Assembly: GCF_000621145.1 (NCBI RefSeq)
Contig: NZ_JHZB01000038.1
Coordinates: forward strand, 1-34,031
Source: Desulfobulbus elongatus DSM 2908
GTDB taxonomy: Bacteria > Desulfobacterota > Desulfobulbia > Desulfobulbales > Desulfobulbaceae
Reading direction: 5' to 3'
DNA: 34,031 bases
Under the pieces are notes generated by a model that saw only the letters and a list, made by a program, of their open reading frames with translations, had not been told where the DNA came from and did no database searches. Each line of letters begins with the position of its first letter. Positions within the stretch are counted from its first letter, which is position 1. Made by a program: the position numbers and the translations under genes. Shown piece after piece: positions 7,242 to 15,439 of the stretch.

Positions 7242-8243
7242 ATGACCAGGCGAGCAGCATCGAGTCGAGGCACCGTTGAGCGGATCATTCTGCCGCTGGC
7301 GCTCAACTTTGAGACAACGGAAAGCGGTCTGCCGGAGCGGATCGACCTGCTGCCCGCCGGCAACAGGATCGTGGGGCGTGACGGTCGATCCTGGAACAAC
7401 CCCAACCCGGGCGCGGTGGCCGAGCGGGTCAACGGGACCGGCATCGACCTGGTGCTCGATGTCGAGCACGCCACCGAACTGAAGGCGCCCAAGGGCGAAC
7501 CGGCCCCGGCGGCTGCCTGGCTGCATGACCTGCGGGTGGAGCAGGACGGGCGGATCACCGCCGCGATCAGGTCATGGACACCGGCCGGTGAGGCGGCGGT
7601 GCTCAATCGCGAGTACCGCTACATCAGCCCGGCGGTGACCTATGACGCCAAGACCATGGTCATCGTCGGCATATCCAGCGCCGGCCTGACCAACAAACCC
7701 AACCTGCCGCTTACGGCACTCAACCACGAGCAATCGGAGGAGGACACCATGCTCAAGAAACTTCTGGCCAAACTCGCCCTGGGCGAGGACGCCACCGAGG
7801 AAATGGCCCTGAACGCCATCGGCAGGTTGCAGACCGACCTGCAGACCGCGCTCAATAGCGCCCAAACCCCGCCTTTGGACAAGTTCGTGCCTCGGGCGGA
7901 CTACGAGGTCGCGCTCAACCGGGCCGCCACCGCCGAGGCCAAGATTGCCACGGCGGAGAAGGAAAAGCTGGACGGCGAGATCGAGACCGCCATCAACCAG
8001 GCGTTGACCGAGGGCAAGATCGCGCCGGCAAGCAAGGACTACTACACGGCCATGTGCCGCACCGAGGGCGGCCTGGAACAATTCCGCACATTCATCGCCG
8101 CGGCGCCGAAAATTGTGCCCGATTCCGGCCTGGGCGGCAAAAAGCCGGAGAACGGCCAGCAGACCGCGCTCAACGCCCAGGAACAGGAGATTTGCCGGAA
8201 TCTCGATTTGTCCGAGGAAGAATACCTGAAGACGGCGCTCTGA
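7242..8243 (+). CDS. Mu gpI-like head maturation protease with in-frame scaffold domain, 333 aa
   Basis: The N-terminal half (residues 1-165) matches Mu I-type prohead proteases, with LLPAGNRIVGRDGRSW, IDLVLDVEHATEL, AAWLHDLRVEQDG and the segment YRYISPAVTYDA that precedes the family's conserved serine region (ISSAGLTNKPNL). The C-terminal half is charged, helical and scaffold-like. I chose ATG 7242 because GGAGGGAGAG (7226-7235) stands just upstream. An open frame extends further 5' to 7164 without a comparable site. The protease is expected to cut scaffold and head proteins during capsid maturation. Confidence 0.9.
   Translation: MTRRAASSRGTVERIILPLALNFETTESGLPERIDLLPAGNRIVGRDGRSWNNPNPGAVAERVNGTGIDLVLDVEHATELKAPKGEPAPAAAWLHDLRVEQDGRITAAIRSWTPAGEAAVLNREYRYISPAVTYDAKTMVIVGISSAGLTNKPNLPLTALNHEQSEEDTMLKKLLAKLALGEDATEEMALNAIGRLQTDLQTALNSAQTPPLDKFVPRADYEVALNRAATAEAKIATAEKEKLDGEIETAINQALTEGKIAPASKDYYTAMCRTEGGLEQFRTFIAAAPKIVPDSGLGGKKPENGQQTALNAQEQEICRNLDLSEEEYLKTAL
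7749..8243 (+). CDS. Nested in-frame scaffold protein, Mu gpZ-like, 164 aa
   Basis: Within the protease gene, residue 170 is a Met (MLKKLLAKLALG) preceded by a near-perfect ribosome-binding site, GGAGGAGG at 7736-7743, five bases before the ATG. In Mu the scaffold gpZ is made from just such an internal start in the 3' half of gene I. The product would be a highly charged helical protein with a probable coiled coil (residues 60-110 of this product) and a basic/hydrophobic tail. The internal site is seen directly. The scaffold role is inferred from Mu. Confidence 0.75.
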   Translation: MLKKLLAKLALGEDATEEMALNAIGRLQTDLQTALNSAQTPPLDKFVPRADYEVALNRAATAEAKIATAEKEKLDGEIETAINQALTEGKIAPASKDYYTAMCRTEGGLEQFRTFIAAAPKIVPDSGLGGKKPENGQQTALNAQEQEICRNLDLSEEEYLKTAL

Positions 8244-8279
8244 TCACTGCCGCCGCATAACTCAACGAAGGGAGAGAAC

Positions 8280-8684
8280 ATGGCTTTGACAGCAGACAGA
8301 GACACCAAGGAGCGCAGCGGCGATCGGATCGTGCTGCCGGTGGCCGCATCGGTCACCTGCTACGCCGGCGGCCTGGCCGCCCGCGACGCCAACGGCCGGG
8401 CCACCCCCGGCGCCACGGCCACCACTTTGCGAGGGGTCGGCCGCTTTGCGGAGCGCGTCACCAACGGCGTCACCGCCGGCGCGGTCAGCATCACAATCGA
8501 AAAAGGCATCTTCCGCTGGGCCAACTCGGCGGATACCGATGCGATCGCCGCCGCCGACATCGGTGCTGATTGCTACATCGTTGATGACCAGACCGTGGCC
8601 AAGACGTCCGGCACCAGTACCCGATCCGTGGCCGGCAAGATCTTCGACGTCGACGCCCAGGGCGTCTGGGTCGACATGCGCTGA
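8280..8684 (+). CDS. Probable capsid decoration/cement protein, 134 aa
   Basis: This small, beta-rich, Gly/Ala/Thr-rich protein lies between scaffold and major head genes. It contains RIVLPVAASVTCYAGGLAARD, AGAVSITIEKGIFRWANS and a C-terminal VAGKIFDVDAQGVWVDM. This pattern is typical of DUF2190-like capsid cement proteins, in which a parametric value such as a state or permeability term is followed by a small barrel. A good ribosome-binding site (AAGGGAGAG) precedes the ATG. The family call rests on pattern and position. A generic structural protein is the alternative. Confidence 0.7.
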   Translation: MALTADRDTKERSGDRIVLPVAASVTCYAGGLAARDANGRATPGATATTLRGVGRFAERVTNGVTAGAVSITIEKGIFRWANSADTDAIAAADIGADCYIVDDQTVAKTSGTSTRSVAGKIFDVDAQGVWVDMR

Positions 8685-8724
8685 TCGAGCGCGATAGCAT
8701 ACAATCTCATAGAGGAGAGAGATC

Positions 8725-9618
8725 ATGATCATCAATGCGTCCAACATCGCCAGCGCCACCAGGGCGTTCAAGGCGACCTTCCAGCGCGGTTTCGACTCCG
8801 TGCAGCCGATGTATGGCCAGGTGGCCACCACTGTGCCGTCCAGCACCCTGATAGAGGATTACGGCTGGCTCGGCCAGATCCCCGGCATGCGGGAATGGCT
8901 GGGTGACCGGGTCATCCACAACCTGAGCCAGCACGACTATTCCATCAAGAACAAATCGTTCGAGCTGACCGTGGGCGTGGACCGGGAGCGGTACGAGGAC
9001 GATCAGTACGGTATCTTCGCGCCGCTGATGGAAAATCTCGGTTATGAGAGCCGCATCCATCCGGACAAACTGGTCTTCGGTCTGATGGCGGCCGGGTTCG
9101 CCACGGCCTGCTACGACGGCCAGTATTTCTTCGATTCCGATCACCCGGTGCTCGACAAGGACGGCAACGCCACTTCGGTGAGCAACGTTCAGGCCGGCGC
9201 CGGCAATCCCTGGTTCTTGCTCGACACTAAGCGGCCGCTCAAGCCGATCATCTTCCAGGACCGCAAGCGGCCGAACTTCGTGCTGCTGAACAAGGAAGAT
9301 GACCAGAACGTGGTCATGAGCAAGAAGTTTCTCTACGGTGTCGATTCCCGGTGCAACGTGGGCTTCGGCTTCTGGCAGATGGCCTACGGTTCCAAGGCGG
9401 AACTGAGCGCCGCCAACTTCAATGCCGCCTATGACGCCATGGGCGCTCTGAAAAAGGACTATGGCGAGCCGCTGGGGATCTCGCCGAATCTGCTGGTGGT
9501 CGGTCCGTCGAACTACAGCAAGGCGCGAACGATCCTGGAGGCGCAGCTGGTCAACGGTGGCGACTCGAACATCAACTACAAGATGGTCGACCTGCTCAAG
9601 GTGCCCTGGCTGGCCTGA
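8725..9618 (+). CDS. Major head protein, Mu gpT-like, 297 aa
   Basis: The start MIINASNIASATRAFKATFQ and the segments LGDRVIHNLSQHDYSIKN, FELTVGVDRERYEDDQYGIFAPLM and YFFDSDHPVLD are characteristic of the Mu gpT major capsid family. At 297 aa the length is normal. GAGGAGAGAG lies just before the ATG, fitting strong expression. This is the most abundant capsid protein. Its place after the protease, scaffold and decoration genes is the standard Mu order. Confidence 0.94.
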   Translation: MIINASNIASATRAFKATFQRGFDSVQPMYGQVATTVPSSTLIEDYGWLGQIPGMREWLGDRVIHNLSQHDYSIKNKSFELTVGVDRERYEDDQYGIFAPLMENLGYESRIHPDKLVFGLMAAGFATACYDGQYFFDSDHPVLDKDGNATSVSNVQAGAGNPWFLLDTKRPLKPIIFQDRKRPNFVLLNKEDDQNVVMSKKFLYGVDSRCNVGFGFWQMAYGSKAELSAANFNAAYDAMGALKKDYGEPLGISPNLLVVGPSNYSKARTILEAQLVNGGDSNINYKMVDLLKVPWLA

Positions 9619-9656
9619 TCGTCCTGGGCGTCAACGACCATTCAAAGGAGGTTTAC

Positions 9657-9971
9657 ATGCTCATCATCACCAGCAAGCAAGACGGCTTCCGCCGGTGCGG
9701 GGTAGCGCATCCGGCGGCGTCGACCGAATACCCCGACGGTGCCTTTACCCCGGCGCAGATCGAGGCCTTGCGTGCCGACCCCATGCTGGTCGTGCTCGAG
9801 GCCGAGGCCGCGAAGGCGGAGCTGACCGACAAGCCGATGCCGGCGGCGGACATGATTGCCCTGGCCCGGCTGGCGGCCACGGCGGAAGAACTCGACAAAC
9901 TGGCCGAAGGCGAGATCCGCAAGACCGTGCTCGAGGTCATCGCGGCCCGGCGCAAGGAGCTGACGGGGTAA
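9657..9971 (+). CDS. HI1506/Mu gp35-like protein, 104 aa
   Basis: The start MLIITSKQDGFRRCGVAHPA with the following Phe/Pro-rich stretch (YPDGAFTPAQIEALRADPML) is the pattern of the HI1506-related proteins found just after gpT in Mu-like phages. The C-terminal half is a charged helix. A near-consensus ribosome-binding site, AAAGGAGG, stands 6 bases before the ATG. The role is unknown. A head-tail joining or structural function is inferred from location. Confidence 0.82.
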   Translation: MLIITSKQDGFRRCGVAHPAASTEYPDGAFTPAQIEALRADPMLVVLEAEAAKAELTDKPMPAADMIALARLAATAEELDKLAEGEIRKTVLEVIAARRKELTG

Positions 9972-9974
9972 GCC

Positions 9975-10409
9975 ATGGCCTATAGCGACCTGGCCGCCCT
10001 GCAGGAGCGGGTGCCGGCCCAGACCCTGATCGACCTCACCGACGACGCCGGCGCCGACCAGGTCGACCAGGGCGTGATCGACCGCGCCGTCGCCGACGCC
10101 GACACCGAGATCGACAGCTATCTTGCCGGCCGTTACCGGGTCCCGGTCGCGCCGGTACCGGATCTGCTCCGGCGGCTGTCGCTCGACCTGGCCGTGGAGA
10201 TCCTCTACGGCCGCCGGCCGGACATCGACGTGCCGAAATCAGTAGCCAGTGCGGCCCAGAACGCCCGCAGCCTGCTGCGCCGGATCGCGGCCAAGGAGGC
10301 CCACCTGCCGGGCGTGTCCGAGGCGGACGCCAGCGGCAGCTCCAATGCCGGGGCCATGTTCATCGGTCCCGGTCGGCTGTTCACCCGCAGCGCTTTAAAG
10401 GGGATGTAA
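9975..10409 (+). CDS. DUF1320 protein, Mu gp36-like, 144 aa
   Basis: The opening (AYSDLAALQERVPAQTLIDLTDD), the helix VIDRAVADADTEIDSYLAGRYRVP and the segment LLRRLSLDLAVEILYGRR are textbook DUF1320. This family probably forms the head-tail adaptor ring. The C-terminal 30 residues are Ser/Gly-rich. It starts four bases after the previous stop, and its TAA overlaps the next ATG. Confidence 0.9.
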   Translation: MAYSDLAALQERVPAQTLIDLTDDAGADQVDQGVIDRAVADADTEIDSYLAGRYRVPVAPVPDLLRRLSLDLAVEILYGRRPDIDVPKSVASAAQNARSLLRRIAAKEAHLPGVSEADASGSSNAGAMFIGPGRLFTRSALKGM

Positions 10410-10825
10410 TGGATCTTTTAACGGCGCAGACGGCCATCCTGGCACAACTCAGAACCATGAATGAGGCACGCACGGTGGAGACCTTTGCCGGCGACATCGA
10501 GGAGTTGTTCCGCGACACTTCGCCCAAGCCTGGCCTGCACCTGCTGTACGCCGGCACGGCATACGGCGAGCAGGAAACCCTGGGGGCGCCGGTGCAGCCG
10601 GTGCCGACCCGGCAGGTCTGGACGGTGCTGATCGCGGTCTCGGGTCGGAAGAGTGCTGCGGCCACAGACGGCGCGGCCCTGGAGCTGATTGCGGCGGTGC
10701 AGGATGCCCTGGCCGGCTACAAGATCGGCAACGACCATGTCTGGCCCGAGGCGGTCGAATTTCTCAAAAGCAAAAACGGCGTGCTGATCTACGGCGCCGA
10801 CTTTCATCTCGACACGGAGGATTGA
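10409..10825 (+). CDS. DUF1834 protein, Mu gp37-like, 138 aa
   Basis: The pattern includes an N-terminal helix, LHLLYAGTAYG, a strand VWTVLIAVSG and a final strand GVLIYGADFHLDTED. This fits the gp37/DUF1834 family that follows DUF1320 in Mu-like phages and is thought to act as a tail-completion or terminator-like factor. The ATG overlaps the previous stop (TAATG) and AAGGGG lies upstream. Family identity is good. The precise role is inference. Confidence 0.82.
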   Translation: MDLLTAQTAILAQLRTMNEARTVETFAGDIEELFRDTSPKPGLHLLYAGTAYGEQETLGAPVQPVPTRQVWTVLIAVSGRKSAAATDGAALELIAAVQDALAGYKIGNDHVWPEAVEFLKSKNGVLIYGADFHLDTED

Positions 10826-10827
10826 AC

Positions 10828-11796
10828 ATGACACACGCCAAAGGCTCCCGCAGCCAGGTCACCATCCAGCAAGAGGAGAGCTTCGGCATCGCGCCGTCCT
10901 CGCCCGATGCGCAGCTGCTCTATTACTCGAGCTGCACCCTGGCGCTCAACCGCGGCCAGGAGCAGGACGATACCCTGCGCGGCAACCGTAATCCCACCAA
11001 GGCCACCCGCGGCAGCGACGACATCAGCGGCGAGCTGGCGGTCAACATGCAGGCGTACAACGGCCTACTCTTTCTCGGGCTGCTCGGCGCGGTCGATACC
11101 GCCGGCGCAGCGAGCCCCTACACCCACGTGTTCACCATCGGCGCCGAGCTGCCCAGTTTTCTCATTGAGAAGGGCTTCTTGGACATCGACCAGTATTTCC
11201 GCTACCTCGGCTGCAAGATCGGCTCGCTCAAAGTGAGCATCACCCCGTTCGGCGCCCAGAAGATGACCTTCGGCATCATGGGGGCCCAGGAAGTGACCGC
11301 CTCGGCCGCGTTCGATGCCACGCCTGCGGATCTGACCTATATGCCGTTCGACGGCTTTGCCCTGGGCACGCTGCAGGAAGGTGGCATGGCCATTGCCGAC
11401 GTCACCGGTGTGGACCTGGAGATCAGCAACGATCTCGACGGCGACCAGTACCTGCTCGGCGGCCAGGGCAAGCGCGCCGACATCCCCGAGGGTCGGTGTT
11501 CGGTCAGCGGCACGCTGCGAGCACGGTTCACGAACCTGGCTCTGTACACCAAGGCCATCGAGGATGCCACCTCGAGCCTCAAGATGATTTTCGGCCGGGG
11601 AACCGGCACCGGCACGGCCGGCAACGAGAGCCTGGAATTCTTCATCCCTGAGCTGACCTTCTCGCCCAAAGCGCCGCCGATCAGCGGCCCCAAGGGCATT
11701 GTCGTGGAGCTGCCGTTCGTGGGCTACTACGGCAGCGCCGCCGGCGCCAGCGCCCTGCAGATCACCCTCAAAAGCCCGACGTCCACAATTGAGTAA
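10828..11796 (+). CDS. Major tail tube protein (siphovirus type), 322 aa
   Basis: This beta-rich protein opens with KGSRSQVTIQQEESFGIAP and contains ALNRGQEQDDTLRGNRNP, then ISGELAVNMQAY and repeated strand pairs with a Gly/Thr-rich segment near residue 265. This is the pattern of phage tail tube proteins in long-tailed transposable phages. ATG 10828 is chosen because CACGGAGG stands 7 bases upstream. An in-frame TTG at 10822 is less likely. No sheath gene accompanies it, which argues for a non-contractile tail. Confidence 0.85.
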   Translation: MTHAKGSRSQVTIQQEESFGIAPSSPDAQLLYYSSCTLALNRGQEQDDTLRGNRNPTKATRGSDDISGELAVNMQAYNGLLFLGLLGAVDTAGAASPYTHVFTIGAELPSFLIEKGFLDIDQYFRYLGCKIGSLKVSITPFGAQKMTFGIMGAQEVTASAAFDATPADLTYMPFDGFALGTLQEGGMAIADVTGVDLEISNDLDGDQYLLGGQGKRADIPEGRCSVSGTLRARFTNLALYTKAIEDATSSLKMIFGRGTGTGTAGNESLEFFIPELTFSPKAPPISGPKGIVVELPFVGYYGSAAGASALQITLKSPTSTIE

Positions 11797-11799
11797 GCC

Positions 11800-12243
11800 A
11801 TGGAACGCTATACCATCAACGGCCAGACCTATACCCAGCGCACCCTGGTGCTCGGCCAGATCGGGCAACTGCTCGAGGCCATGAGGGGGGTGTCGTTCCC
11901 TGCCGGCGCCGGCGTGGCCCAGGTGGCCGGGCTGATCGGCGATCGCCTGGCCCGCTGCGCGGCGGTGGTGCTCCAGCCCGAGGGCGTGCTCCACCGCGAC
12001 AAAGATCTGGCAGCCCTGGAGGCCGAGTTCACCGAGCACCTGGACATCGTCACGACGGAAAAGGTGATCGACGATTTTTTCGCCTTAACCCCGGCGGCGG
12101 CCATAGCCAAGCTGTTCGGCAGGCTCCGGGGCCTGATCGTCCTGGCTCCGACGACCGGGGGAATTGGATCGACGCCACCGTCCTCCTCCTCGCCGGAGGA
12201 GACATCACCCAACGAGACACCATCCTCTGGGGATACACCTTAG
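11800..12243 (+). CDS. Tail assembly chaperone, zero-frame product, 147 aa
   Basis: It lies between tail tube and tape measure genes, the fixed place of gpG-type tail assembly chaperones. The first 120 residues look like a normal helical protein (TLVLGQIGQLLEAM, VIDDFFALTPAAAIAKLFGRL). The last 25 residues are low-complexity Ser/Pro/Thr/Glu, as expected when the true product continues in another frame. The zero-frame stop is TAG 12241-12243. It is the shorter of two products; the frameshifted form is listed separately. Confidence 0.82.
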   Translation: MERYTINGQTYTQRTLVLGQIGQLLEAMRGVSFPAGAGVAQVAGLIGDRLARCAAVVLQPEGVLHRDKDLAALEAEFTEHLDIVTTEKVIDDFFALTPAAAIAKLFGRLRGLIVLAPTTGGIGSTPPSSSSPEETSPNETPSSGDTP

Positions 12244-12434
12244 ATGAGGTCCGCCCTTATGTCCGCTACAAGCAGCGCGATCTTCTGTATCGGGAGGCCG
12301 TGCTGCATTTTTTGGGATTCAAGGAGCAATCGTCTCCCAGCGAACAATACTGCCGGGCCTGCCGCGCCCTGGGCGAGGACGACTGCGCCCACTGCGACCC
12401 CGCCACCATCCACGAATTGATGAACGATGGCTGA
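11800..12434 (+). CDS. Tail assembly chaperone, -1 frameshift product (G-T type), about 211 aa
   Basis: From 12162 the -1 frame reads a protein-like sequence of 90 codons (NWIDATVLLLAGGDITQRD, then TLDEVRPYVRYKQRDLLYRE) ending at TGA 12432-12434. This frame has no plausible start of its own, so it is most simply made by slippage from the upstream frame. The junction would read TTGG then NWID. The extension ends with C-x2-C-x8-C-x2-C (CRAC and CAHC), a zinc-binding-like pattern. The tape measure ATG lies inside the stop region (ATGGCTGA, 8-bp overlap), typical of G-T/tape-measure coupling. Frameshifted G-T chaperones are established in long-tailed phages. The slip here is inferred. Confidence 0.75.
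12156..12201 (+). promoter_or_regulatory. Candidate -1 ribosomal frameshift site with downstream stem-loop
   Basis: CGGGGGA (12156-12162) is read as GGG GGA in the zero frame and would re-pair as CGG GGG after a -1 slip. It is G-rich and slippery-like but not a perfect X-XXY-YYZ heptamer. A 7-bp stem CTCCTCC (12183-12189) with GGAGGAG (12195-12201) and a TCGCC loop follows 21 bases later, farther than the usual 5-9. A canonical heptamer TTTTTTC (12075-12081, read TTT TTC) is an upstream alternative. Confidence 0.5.
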
Positions 12435-15066
12435 CAAGGACATGAAGCTGCGCCTCATCATCGAGGCGAAAAACGAAGCGAACGCCGCGCTGAACGATTT
12501 CAACGCGGATCTCAACCGGACCGGCGGCGCCGCCGGCAAGCTGGGCGGCCAGATGTCCCTGCTAGGCACGGTGGCCAAGGGGCTGGGGGCGGCACTGGCG
12601 GCCGAGGGCGCCCGCCGAGCGATCGAGATGGCCGACGCCTATACCTTGGCCGAAGGCCGGTTGCGGCTGGTGACCCGATCCAGCGCGGAGCTGACGGCCG
12701 TGCAGGACCAGCTCTATGCCAGCGCCCAGCGCACCCGCACCGAGTATCTGTCCAATGTCGAGAGCTACGCCCGCCTGGCGCAGAACACCAGGGATCTCAA
12801 CCTGGAGCAGGACAAGCTGCTCACCATCAACGAGACGCTGAACAAGGCATTCATCATTTCCGGCGCCACCGAAAGCGAGCGGTCGGCCACCATGATCCAG
12901 CTCACCCAGGCGTTCTCAGCCGGGGTGCTGCGCGGGGAGGAATTCAACTCCGTGGCCGAGCAGGGCAGCCGGGTGATGCAACTGCTGGCCGATCATACCG
13001 GCAAAAGCAGGGGTGAACTGCGGGCCATGGCCGAGGACGGGCAGTTGACCGCCGACGTGCTGGTGGAGGCGATCCTGACCGGGACCGGCGACGTCAACGC
13101 CGAATTCGACAAGATGCCCAAGACCGTCGGCCAGGCCGGGACCGTGCTGAAAAATGTGCTGGGCGACCTGGTCAGCGACGCCAACGAGGCCACCGGTGCC
13201 ACCCAGGGCATTGCCGAGGCCATCATCGGCGTGGCCAAGGCCATTGACCAGCATAAGGACAGCATCTTTGCATTTTTCAGCCAGTTCAAGGAAGCGACGG
13301 CCGCCGCCGTCGCTGGTGCCGAGATGATGGCCGAGGCCGGCGCGGCCTCGGTCGACCGGGTGGTGGCCACTACTATCAGCAAGGTGCCGGGCATCAAGGC
13401 GCAGATCAGGGAACTGGAAGACGAAATCAAGCGCGTCAACGACTCCATCTCCCTGCGCACCTCGCGCGGCGCCGACACCGACTACGAGAAAAATCAGTTG
13501 GTCGGTCTGGAGCGGCAACTGGCCCGCCAACAGGATCTGCTCAAAAGCATCACCAGCTCGCCCTGGATCACCGGCGAGGCCGGCGCGAAGATCGATATCG
13601 TCTCGGCAGCCTTTGGCCGGCAGACCTTCCAAATGCAGGGGGTCAAGAACGAATCGGAAAGCTCGATGCGCATAACCGCAAAAATGCGGCAGGAGACGCT
13701 CGCCTACATCGAGACCAGGGAGCAGGCCCTGAAAAAGGATCGGGACGCGGCCATGGCCGGCGCCAAGACGGCCGAGGAGCGCTCCCTGGTCGAGCAGAAG
13801 TACCAGAGTGAGCGGGCCAAGCTGGCCGAGAAAGAGAACAAGGCCGCGGAGTCGGCCGCAAAGAAGGCGGCGCAGGAGGCCTCCCGGCGGCAGAAGGAAT
13901 ATCAGGATGTCCTCGACCGCCTGTTGCCCCTGGAGGAGGCGCAGCGCGAATACAACGCTGCCCTGGCTGCCCTGGATCAGATGGACCCGAGCCACCAAAC
14001 CGAACGGTACGCGGCCGGGTTGGCCGAGGCCACTCGGCGACTGGAGGCCGCCCAAAAGAAGGCCGGTGAGTACGCCAAGGCCATGCTCGATGCCGAACGC
14101 GCCACCCAGGAAAGCGCGCTGGCCATCAACGGCACCAAAATCGAGATCGCCATTGCCCAGGGGCAGCTCACCGAGAACGAGGCCCTGCCGTTCCAGATCG
14201 ATTTGCTCAGGCACCGACTCCAGCTACAGGAACAGGTCCTGTCGGAGATGAAGAAGTCGACTCCGGAGGAGATCACCGCCTGGAATTCCCAGGCCGAGGC
14301 CATCGCCCAGACCACGCTGCAGCTGGCACAGTATCAGCGGCAGCTGCGCATGCAGGACGAATGGGAGGCGGCCAAGCAGGCCCTGAAGGACGTGGCTGAC
14401 CAGGCACAGTATTCCGGCCAGGCCATTCACGATGCCATCGTCGGCGCGTTCGACGGCGCCGCCGATGCTCTGGCCGATTTCGTGGCCACCGGCAAAATGG
14501 AGGTCTCGAGCCTGGTCGAGTCGATCCTCCGCGATTTCGCCCGCATCGCCGTGCAGCAGTCCATCACCGGGCCGCTGGCCAGCGGCCTCGGCTCCGTCCT
14601 GTCCGGCATGATGGGCGGCAATGCCGCCGCCGGCTCGACCGTGAGCAGCAATTTCACCTACGATGCCATTTTCGGCAGCGCCAAGGGCAACGTCTTCGCG
14701 GCGCCCGGGCTCGCCGCCTACACCAACAGCATCGTCTCCCGGCCGACCTTCTTCCCCTTCGCCCACGGTGTCGGCCTGATGGGCGAGGGCGGCCCCGAGG
14801 CCATCCTGCCCTTGACCCGGACCAGATCCGGCAACCTCGGCGTCGAGGCCAGCGGCGCGGCGCCGACCCTGGTCGTCAACGTCATCGAATCGGCCGGCAA
14901 GGGCGGACAGCAGCAGCGGCGAGAGGAAAACGGGGTGAATGTGCTCGATATCTTCGTGGAACAGATCAAGGGCAGCATCGCCGGGGACATCACCGCCGGC
15001 AGGGGCGCGATCCCGGCGGCATTCCAGAACACGTATGGCATGTCCCGGGGACCGGGGGGATACTGA
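12427..15066 (+). CDS. Tail tape measure protein, 879 aa
   Basis: This very long, mostly helical protein sits directly after the tail chaperone. The N-terminal 210 residues carry the tape-measure domain pattern (LRLIIEAKNEANAALNDF, TEYLSNVESYARLAQNTRDL, SAGVLRGEEFNSVAEQGSRVMQLLADH). Long coiled-coil segments rich in Glu, Lys, Ala and Gln follow (about 325-375 and 420-640), and the C-terminal part has GVGLMGEGGPEAILPLTR, a motif shared by many tape measure proteins. Its length implies a long tail, roughly 130 nm by the usual 1.5 Angstrom per residue rule. It overlaps the frameshifted chaperone by 8 bp. Confidence 0.93.
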   Translation: MADKDMKLRLIIEAKNEANAALNDFNADLNRTGGAAGKLGGQMSLLGTVAKGLGAALAAEGARRAIEMADAYTLAEGRLRLVTRSSAELTAVQDQLYASAQRTRTEYLSNVESYARLAQNTRDLNLEQDKLLTINETLNKAFIISGATESERSATMIQLTQAFSAGVLRGEEFNSVAEQGSRVMQLLADHTGKSRGELRAMAEDGQLTADVLVEAILTGTGDVNAEFDKMPKTVGQAGTVLKNVLGDLVSDANEATGATQGIAEAIIGVAKAIDQHKDSIFAFFSQFKEATAAAVAGAEMMAEAGAASVDRVVATTISKVPGIKAQIRELEDEIKRVNDSISLRTSRGADTDYEKNQLVGLERQLARQQDLLKSITSSPWITGEAGAKIDIVSAAFGRQTFQMQGVKNESESSMRITAKMRQETLAYIETREQALKKDRDAAMAGAKTAEERSLVEQKYQSERAKLAEKENKAAESAAKKAAQEASRRQKEYQDVLDRLLPLEEAQREYNAALAALDQMDPSHQTERYAAGLAEATRRLEAAQKKAGEYAKAMLDAERATQESALAINGTKIEIAIAQGQLTENEALPFQIDLLRHRLQLQEQVLSEMKKSTPEEITAWNSQAEAIAQTTLQLAQYQRQLRMQDEWEAAKQALKDVADQAQYSGQAIHDAIVGAFDGAADALADFVATGKMEVSSLVESILRDFARIAVQQSITGPLASGLGSVLSGMMGGNAAAGSTVSSNFTYDAIFGSAKGNVFAAPGLAAYTNSIVSRPTFFPFAHGVGLMGEGGPEAILPLTRTRSGNLGVEASGAAPTLVVNVIESAGKGGQQQRREENGVNVLDIFVEQIKGSIAGDITAGRGAIPAAFQNTYGMSRGPGGY

Positions 15067-15067
15067 C

Positions 15068-15439
15068 ATGGCGACCTGGCCGTCCATCCTGCCGGCGCCC
15101 CGCATGTCGGGCTACAGGCTCGCGCCCATCGATCCGGCGATCCGCACGCAGATGGAGGGCGCCAACACCAGGGTCCGCCGCCGCTCGCGGGTGCGCACCG
15201 ATCGCGTCACCTGCACGCTCCGGCTCACCGACGACCAACTGTTCTATTTCCGCCAGTTTTTTGACGATCCCACCGGCGCCAACGGCGGCGCCGCCTGGTT
15301 CGGCATCGACCTGATCACCGGTAGCGATCTCGCCGGGATCGTCACAGTCGAGGCGGTCTTCGCCTCGATGTGGGAGGCGGAGTATGCCGGCCATAATAAA
15401 TGGCTCGTGACCATGCCGTTGGAGGTCCGCTATGCCTGA
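15068..15439 (+). CDS. Small phage minor tail protein, 123 aa
   Basis: ATG 15068 starts just after the tape measure stop. The product begins MATWPSILPAPRMSGYRL and has a core of alternating strands (DRVTCTLRLTDDQLFYFRQFF, GGAAWFGIDLITG) and a terminal WLVTMPLEVRY. Position and strand pattern resemble the small gpM-like distal tail proteins that link tape measure and tip. It overlaps the next gene by 8 bp. The family name is uncertain. The tail role rests on context. Confidence 0.75.
   Translation: MATWPSILPAPRMSGYRLAPIDPAIRTQMEGANTRVRRRSRVRTDRVTCTLRLTDDQLFYFRQFFDDPTGANGGAAWFGIDLITGSDLAGIVTVEAVFASMWEAEYAGHNKWLVTMPLEVRYA

Noticed and set aside
12075-12081. TTTTTTC as the main frameshift site of the tail chaperone
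   Set aside because: It is a canonical heptamer, but using it would replace a normal-looking zero-frame stretch by a Gly/Pro/Arg-rich sequence of lower third-position G+C. It is kept only as an alternative.
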